From NCBI GenBank assembly GCA_016859345.1, contig CM029115.1, positions 14,730,001 to 14,794,000 on the forward strand: a DNA stretch of 64,000 bases. The letters are read 5' to 3'. The notes beneath the pieces were generated by a model, which was given only the letters and a program-made list of their open reading frames with translations, searched no databases and had not been told where the DNA came from. This document shows positions 59,058 to 64,000 of this stretch, piece after piece (position 1 is the stretch's first letter; each line of letters begins with the position of its first letter). The translations under genes were made by a program, and so were the position numbers. Source of the stretch: Istiophorus platypterus (lineage: Eukaryota > Chordata > Actinopteri > Istiophoriformes > Istiophoridae).

Positions 59058-61889
59058 TCATCTCGAAACTCCATTTGGCATGATGAGCAACTCCTGAAAG
59101 TCGGGGGAAAAAAAAAAAAAAAGGAAAATTACAAGTCTGTTGTGTCTATCACAGATCAGTAATCACAGAAATGTGGTGGTTGAACAGCAAATCTGAACTA
59201 ATAAGGTAATTAAAGCTACATAAATGAAAAAAAATAACATTTTCCTGTCATCAAACAACACATTCATCTCTTTGTGGTGAGGTGTTTATTACAGACTAAG
59301 CTGGGTCCAGGATATCAGTTTCACTTACCTTCAGGCAGCTTGGTGAGCCATTTGTTAGCGTTTTGCCTCTTTTGTGCTCTGTGTGTTTCATGTACTCACG
59401 GACGAGTGAGTCAGCATCATCCTGGCTGAAGAGCAGATTCAAAGAAACTGGCGTGAAGAACTCAAATCATACATTTGAAAAGTTCAAAAGCGTTCACCAG
59501 GTTTTTTGGCAAGTTTTGCTCTGCTCTTGAACCATCTAAGCTTTTTAGACACGAGGTGTTGACCTGTAATTACAATTGACACTTAATTACACTTAATGTG
59601 GCTACTTCATTGTCCAACTTCTTGACGGTGTACATTGAGCAACATATAACATCAGCAAATATAATGTCGACCAAATTGACTTTAATGAGATGATGTTTCA
59701 ATTGTGCCTTTAAATGTTGGATAAATTAAAAGCATTCCTCCCCACAGAACGGATGAAAATCCTGGTTATTGCAGAAACAATGCAAACCATAAATAGTATC
59801 ATAACTCTAGAAGGTGATATGAAATTTTGTTGAGAAGGAGGTTGGAAAATTCTGAAAGTGTCCTGTTTTTTTTTAATAGCACGAGTTATGGGTATATCAA
59901 ACTGTATGTATGGTTATGTAGAACAGCTTGTTATTGATCTTATATCATTTCTAAAATATTTTGGAATTGGCTTTTACAGGGAACATATAGAAACCGGTCC
60001 TTTATAACCCTGTATACAGACGATGAGATGAAACATCTCACCAGTTGAAGAAAAATCTTTTTTTGGTTTATGGTTAAATTAACACAGACTTGCCTGGGTT
60101 TGGTTCTATCTCTTGATGTGTCCTCCCCTTTGACCAGTGCCCAGCCCACTTCAACTACTGATACTAAGATTTGTATATCATTTATCAGTATATTGTGTTT
60201 ATTTGTTTTTTTTGACTAACTTACAATAGAAATGTTTATGTTGCTTTCCCGTGATATTTGTTGGAACTTAAAAAAAAATAAATAAATAATAAAAAAAAAT
60301 AAATTCTACCAGCTCTGGCTGATAAGGTAGTCCACCAGGTCTTTCATCTCGTTAGGTTGGCCACTTGACACCATGAGTTGCTTCAGATGCTCAAAGTGTT
60401 TGGTCTTGAACAGTTTCTGGTGCTGCCCATTTTGGCTGATGAAAGTTAACACAGTCTCCCTGATCTGAGGGGTTGTAAAGTTAATATTGTAATGTCATGT
60501 AATAATGTGATACAATATAATCGAAAAACAAAGAGAAATGTCAGTAAAAGTAGCATCAATGCAAAAATATCTCTTTACATATTTGGTAAATAAGAAGTTT
60601 TTACAACATGCTATTAGACAAAGACCACACCATCCCTATCTTCATACCATCAGACCCACCTAGCAGTGTTTCCTGTTTAATATCTTTATTAATCCTGGGC
60701 TTTGGCGTTTGCTACATACTGTACATGCTTGTCAACAAATATCTAGTTACTGGAACTGATGCAACAACAGTGGTGTACTGTATTATACCTTATATTATTG
60801 ATATCAAAAATGTTGATTCTTGCAAAAGTAGTTAAAAATAGTCAAAATCCACATAAACCCTAAATTAACATCTGACCTGTGAGGGGATTCCAGCCAGTTC
60901 CCCGGTGTTCAAAAGTTCTTCCACCTGCTCAAGGACAGTGACTGGGTTACAGACAGACAGAAAGCCCTGAAAACAGCAAAAACATATCGATGGTCAGGAC
61001 AATGTGACTGTAAGTAGAGCCTAAAAGATACAGATCTTCTGAACGGTTATTTCTATCATGTTGTACTGACATAGACATACTCACCTGGATCTGCTGAGCC
61101 TTTTTATTGGCACAGGGGATGAGAAGGAGAGTTCCCAGGGCGAAGGCAGGCAGATTGAACTGTGCGAAGCGATTAGCAATTCCTATCAGGTCCAGATTCA
61201 ATAGGAAAGGGCACCTTGGGAAGAAATATTGAAGGACAGTTGGGACACACATGAAGAAAATAGGCAACATTTTTCAACAAATTCGTGTATCTAGTAAATC
61301 ATACCTGGGTGCATGAAATAGACAGAAGTGGCACAGTAGCAGTACAGTGCCACTAGTATAAACACTGACATCTAGGTCTATGTATGACTTTAAGTATAAA
61401 TACAGTATGTAAGCATAGATTTTTATAACGAATCCAATGATCCAAAAAAAAAAAGTTATTCAGTTTTCAAGTCTCTGTTGATGTATAAGCCATTGTAGTA
61501 CATACACTTGTGCTGTGAAACCTTTAAACTCCGGTTCTCATTTTAAATCAGGTGATTAGGTGTACTATGATTGAGTGCTTCACTGCAGTGTACCCAGTTT
61601 TTTACGGTGGAGTATTGTTTTTGAAAATAACCACAACGACAACGGTTCTATGAGTTCATATATTAAGTGCTCAGAGTCTAGTGCTAGCTGTCTATGGAGG
61701 TTCTACATAATCCTTGCATGCAGAGCAGTTGTTGATGAATGGCTGAACATGTGAAAAGCATACTTGAGGAGGAGAACAAAGGTCCTGTAGAGTGTTGCCT
61801 GTTGATCGGGACTAAGAGGAACAGAAGCTGTCACCAAGAAAACAGATGAGACAGTTAGGAGCATTTTAGAGGCATAATGAACAGTACAA

Positions 61890-61931
<42 letters not shown>

Positions 61932-63914
61932 AATAGATAAGTTAGTGAATTTACTACTAGATAACTCAATTTTTCCAGTATTTAACATATTGTCTTGCTT
62001 TCTTTGGGAATTTCACTTTTATAAATCTAATACCTGAGACAAAAGGTGCCAGTATCATACTCTTCCAGGTCCTAGAGAAACTAGCAATCTGGGGAGAAAA
62101 AGGAAATAATAATTAAAAATAAATAAATACATTAAAAAAGAGAAAGAAAAAAATAATAATTTCACTGCAATGGGCCTGGTTTGGTTTGGGCCACAAAACC
62201 AGCTGCAAATACACAAGACTGTCTGCTCCAAGAGGCCAAATATCTGAGCACTGGCTCTGGTGCAGGTTTCCTTGTTCATGTTTATTTGCATTGTTTTGTT
62301 AGACATTTATTATACACTTTGGGACTTGAATTTACTTTTTGTATGACAATACGTCACAGGAAAAACTGACATCAGTTTTGTTTCTTAAAATAAAGGTGAC
62401 GAGCTGTACCTCCCACAGAGCCGGCACAGCCACTACTTCCTCTAGTACCTTCTGGAGGTGGCTGATCTGAGGGGAGGAAATACAAGCATGAAAGATTTAT
62501 TTATCACAACACACATTGTTTTTACTCTCCAGTCTTTATTTAACATATTTATGGATGTTGAGCAGTCCATGACCATTAAAAATTTTACAAAACCTGGAAA
62601 TAAACTTAAGACAGACATCCATTATTATTAAGATATTGTGTTTAGTTTTTTTCTGGATTTCCTGAACTGAAACAACTTGTCTGAATGATGAATTTTCTGC
62701 TGCATGCCTACATACCAAGTTGAAGCTAAGCAGCTTCTGAAGCAGACTGTTCCACAGCTGTGGGTCATACACCCGATACTCCAAACACAGGTCTGCCACC
62801 AACCGCACAGCCTAAAATGAGGTGGGATGAAAGAGTGTTTTAGTTCATCTGCAAAAAGCCTGTGTGCCGAGTGTAACAATTCTGACCTAGGGAAGCTAAA
62901 ATTGAGTAATTAGTTGCAATAGTTTTAATGTTAGAAAGTACCTGTGGCTCATGACTGTGGTTCTTCCACAGCCCTTTAACCAAGCCCTCTTTGGGACTAC
63001 TGAGGAAAGACTGCACTGTGTAGGGGATGTTTAATGCCTCCAGTTGAGAGACAAAGATGTAGCACTTCAAGTAATATCTGCATGAAATTATAAAATACAG
63101 AATCCTCGATGATTATAAACTTTCCCTAAATCAACATCAGTTAATACTGTTTAACAGTCATCAGGGCCTCATACTGGATTTTGGTCCTTGGGATCTGTAA
63201 ACAAGCCTCCAAAGTGTCTGCATCAGCGAGGCGAACTAGACAAAGCAGCGCTCGAGTCCGATGGCTGAAGGTCAGACGAGGCCCAGAAGAGCTGAGGGGC
63301 TACGGAGACAATCCAAAAACAGACATCAGCCGCTTTCTCTGGAATCTTTGTTCAATATTGACTCATTGCAATGTATTCCTCACCCAGGTTTCGGTGGATA
63401 GGATAGGGTTTAGAAGATGGACAGCATCATCCACGGGGCAAGACTGCAGCATGTACACCACCCTGAGGTCATTTTTAAAAAACAAAACAAACAAACAAAC
63501 ATGATAAACAGAGCTGACACATTTTGGTGTTAAAAATATTTGCCCAATCATCGTGGTTGTTTGAAAACAAAGTCAACCGCCATCAACCTACAGCTCAGTG
63601 AAATGCTAAGACAAGTTCCATACTTGACAGGCAACATAAAGTGACTTTTTTTATTCTGTGCTCTACATAAAAAGTATTCTACCCAAAGATGACACAAACT
63701 TCCTTCCATGTAGTTACTTTTAACACAGAAAATTCTTTTATATTAGTGATCACCAACCATTATTTAAAAGCACAGATTTAAAGTCGAAAAAGGACAATAT
63801 GGTGCCATTTTGACCACATTTTGATTATTAAAAAATGTAAAAGAGAAAAAGTCTTTACCTCATTAAGTCTGGGTCGTCCTCAATGTTGCTGACGCATTCA
63901 TAACTCCCAATATC
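59058..63914 (-). CDS. kntc1: kinetochore-associated protein 1 (KNTC1/Rod), C-terminal part
   Basis: Thirteen coding exons in transcript order: 63914-63859, 63462-63384, 63299-63175, 63077-62942, 62811-62716, 62466-62410, 62088-62034, 61827-61764, 61214-61085, 60966-60877, 60464-60310, 59425-59329, 59093-59058. They join in phase to 391 aa plus stop. The gene is cut by the window edge (human KNTC1 is about 2,200 aa). Diagnostic blocks are GLVKGLWKNHSHEP, RLVADLCLEYRVYDPQLWNS, LDLIGIANRFAQFNLPAFAL and QIRETVLTFISQNGQ. KNTC1 is the scaffold of the Rod-Zw10-Zwilch complex, which recruits dynein-dynactin and Mad1-Mad2 to unattached kinetochores for the spindle checkpoint. The last exon (ELLIMPNGVSR) is only weakly like the human end and less certain. 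Confidence 0.92.
61891..61926. repeat. (TA)n microsatellite
   Basis: About 17 TA units in a kntc1 intron. Confidence 0.95.
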
Positions 63915-64000
63915 CTTTGTTTTAGGGGGGAAAAAAAAACAAAAACAAGAATGTTCAAAATTTGACACAATGGACTCAAAATTGATAAAAACACAAAGCA

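Noticed and set aside
63175..63299. Alternative acceptor at 63291 (CCCCTCAG) for this kntc1 exon
   Set aside because: It breaks the frame with the preceding exon; the GTAG acceptor at 63299/63300 keeps phase 0 and reads WPLSSSGPRLTF.
59058..63914. First thought: a FASTK-family mitochondrial RNA-binding protein
   Set aside because: The GLWKNHSHEP, LCLEYRVYDPQLWN and LDLIGIANRF blocks, and the position next to hip1r, fit KNTC1 instead.

Overview
The window is nuclear DNA from a bony fish, probably a percomorph-type teleost. It has spliced vertebrate genes with GT-AG introns, long (CA)n microsatellites, CpG-rich promoters, a decayed Tc1-like transposon and a common teleost interspersed repeat. 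There is no prokaryotic operon structure and no CRISPR array. All named genes have human orthologues on 12q24.31, so this is a conserved-synteny block. Gene names come from recognising translated exons; no database search was run.

Layout. 1-12.0 kb: no coding exon found; it looks like a long first intron or intergenic DNA, with a 207-bp CA repeat and a perfect 17-bp inverted repeat. 12.0-13.3 kb: CpG island with a 5'-UTR-like exon of an unidentified minus-strand gene. 15.6-16.6 kb (+): mtrfr (C12orf65), mitochondrial ribosome rescue. 17.8-21.2 kb (+): kmt5a (SET8/PR-SET7), H4K20 monomethylase, 8 coding exons. 22.8-24.7 kb (-): rilpl2. 26.3-31.0 kb (-): rilpl1. 31.5-34.1 kb: gene desert with a degenerate coiled-coil pseudogene, a pyrimidine-rich telomere-like tract, a SINE-like repeat and an unassigned small minus-strand transcription unit. 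35.8-54.6 kb (-): hip1r, 32 coding exons, 1,070 codons. 55-58.9 kb: intergenic, with a Tc1 transposase relic. 59.1-63.9 kb (-): the last 13 identified coding exons of kntc1 (Rod), which continues past the window edge.

Reading frames were joined exon by exon. Phases close for every gene: mtrfr 169 aa, kmt5a 340 aa, rilpl2 197 aa, rilpl1 459 aa, hip1r 1,070 aa, kntc1 C-terminal 391 aa.

The genes are not one pathway. rilpl1 and rilpl2 are tandem paralogues with matching intron phases and act as Rab effectors. hip1r links clathrin coats to actin. kmt5a and kntc1 both act in the cell cycle (mitotic chromatin and spindle checkpoint). I found no convincing new biological system. The most useful leads are a candidate alternative first exon of hip1r at 50.64 kb, the unassigned transcription unit at 33.0-34.05 kb, the rilpl exon-phase match, and the hydrophobic rilpl1 tail exon.
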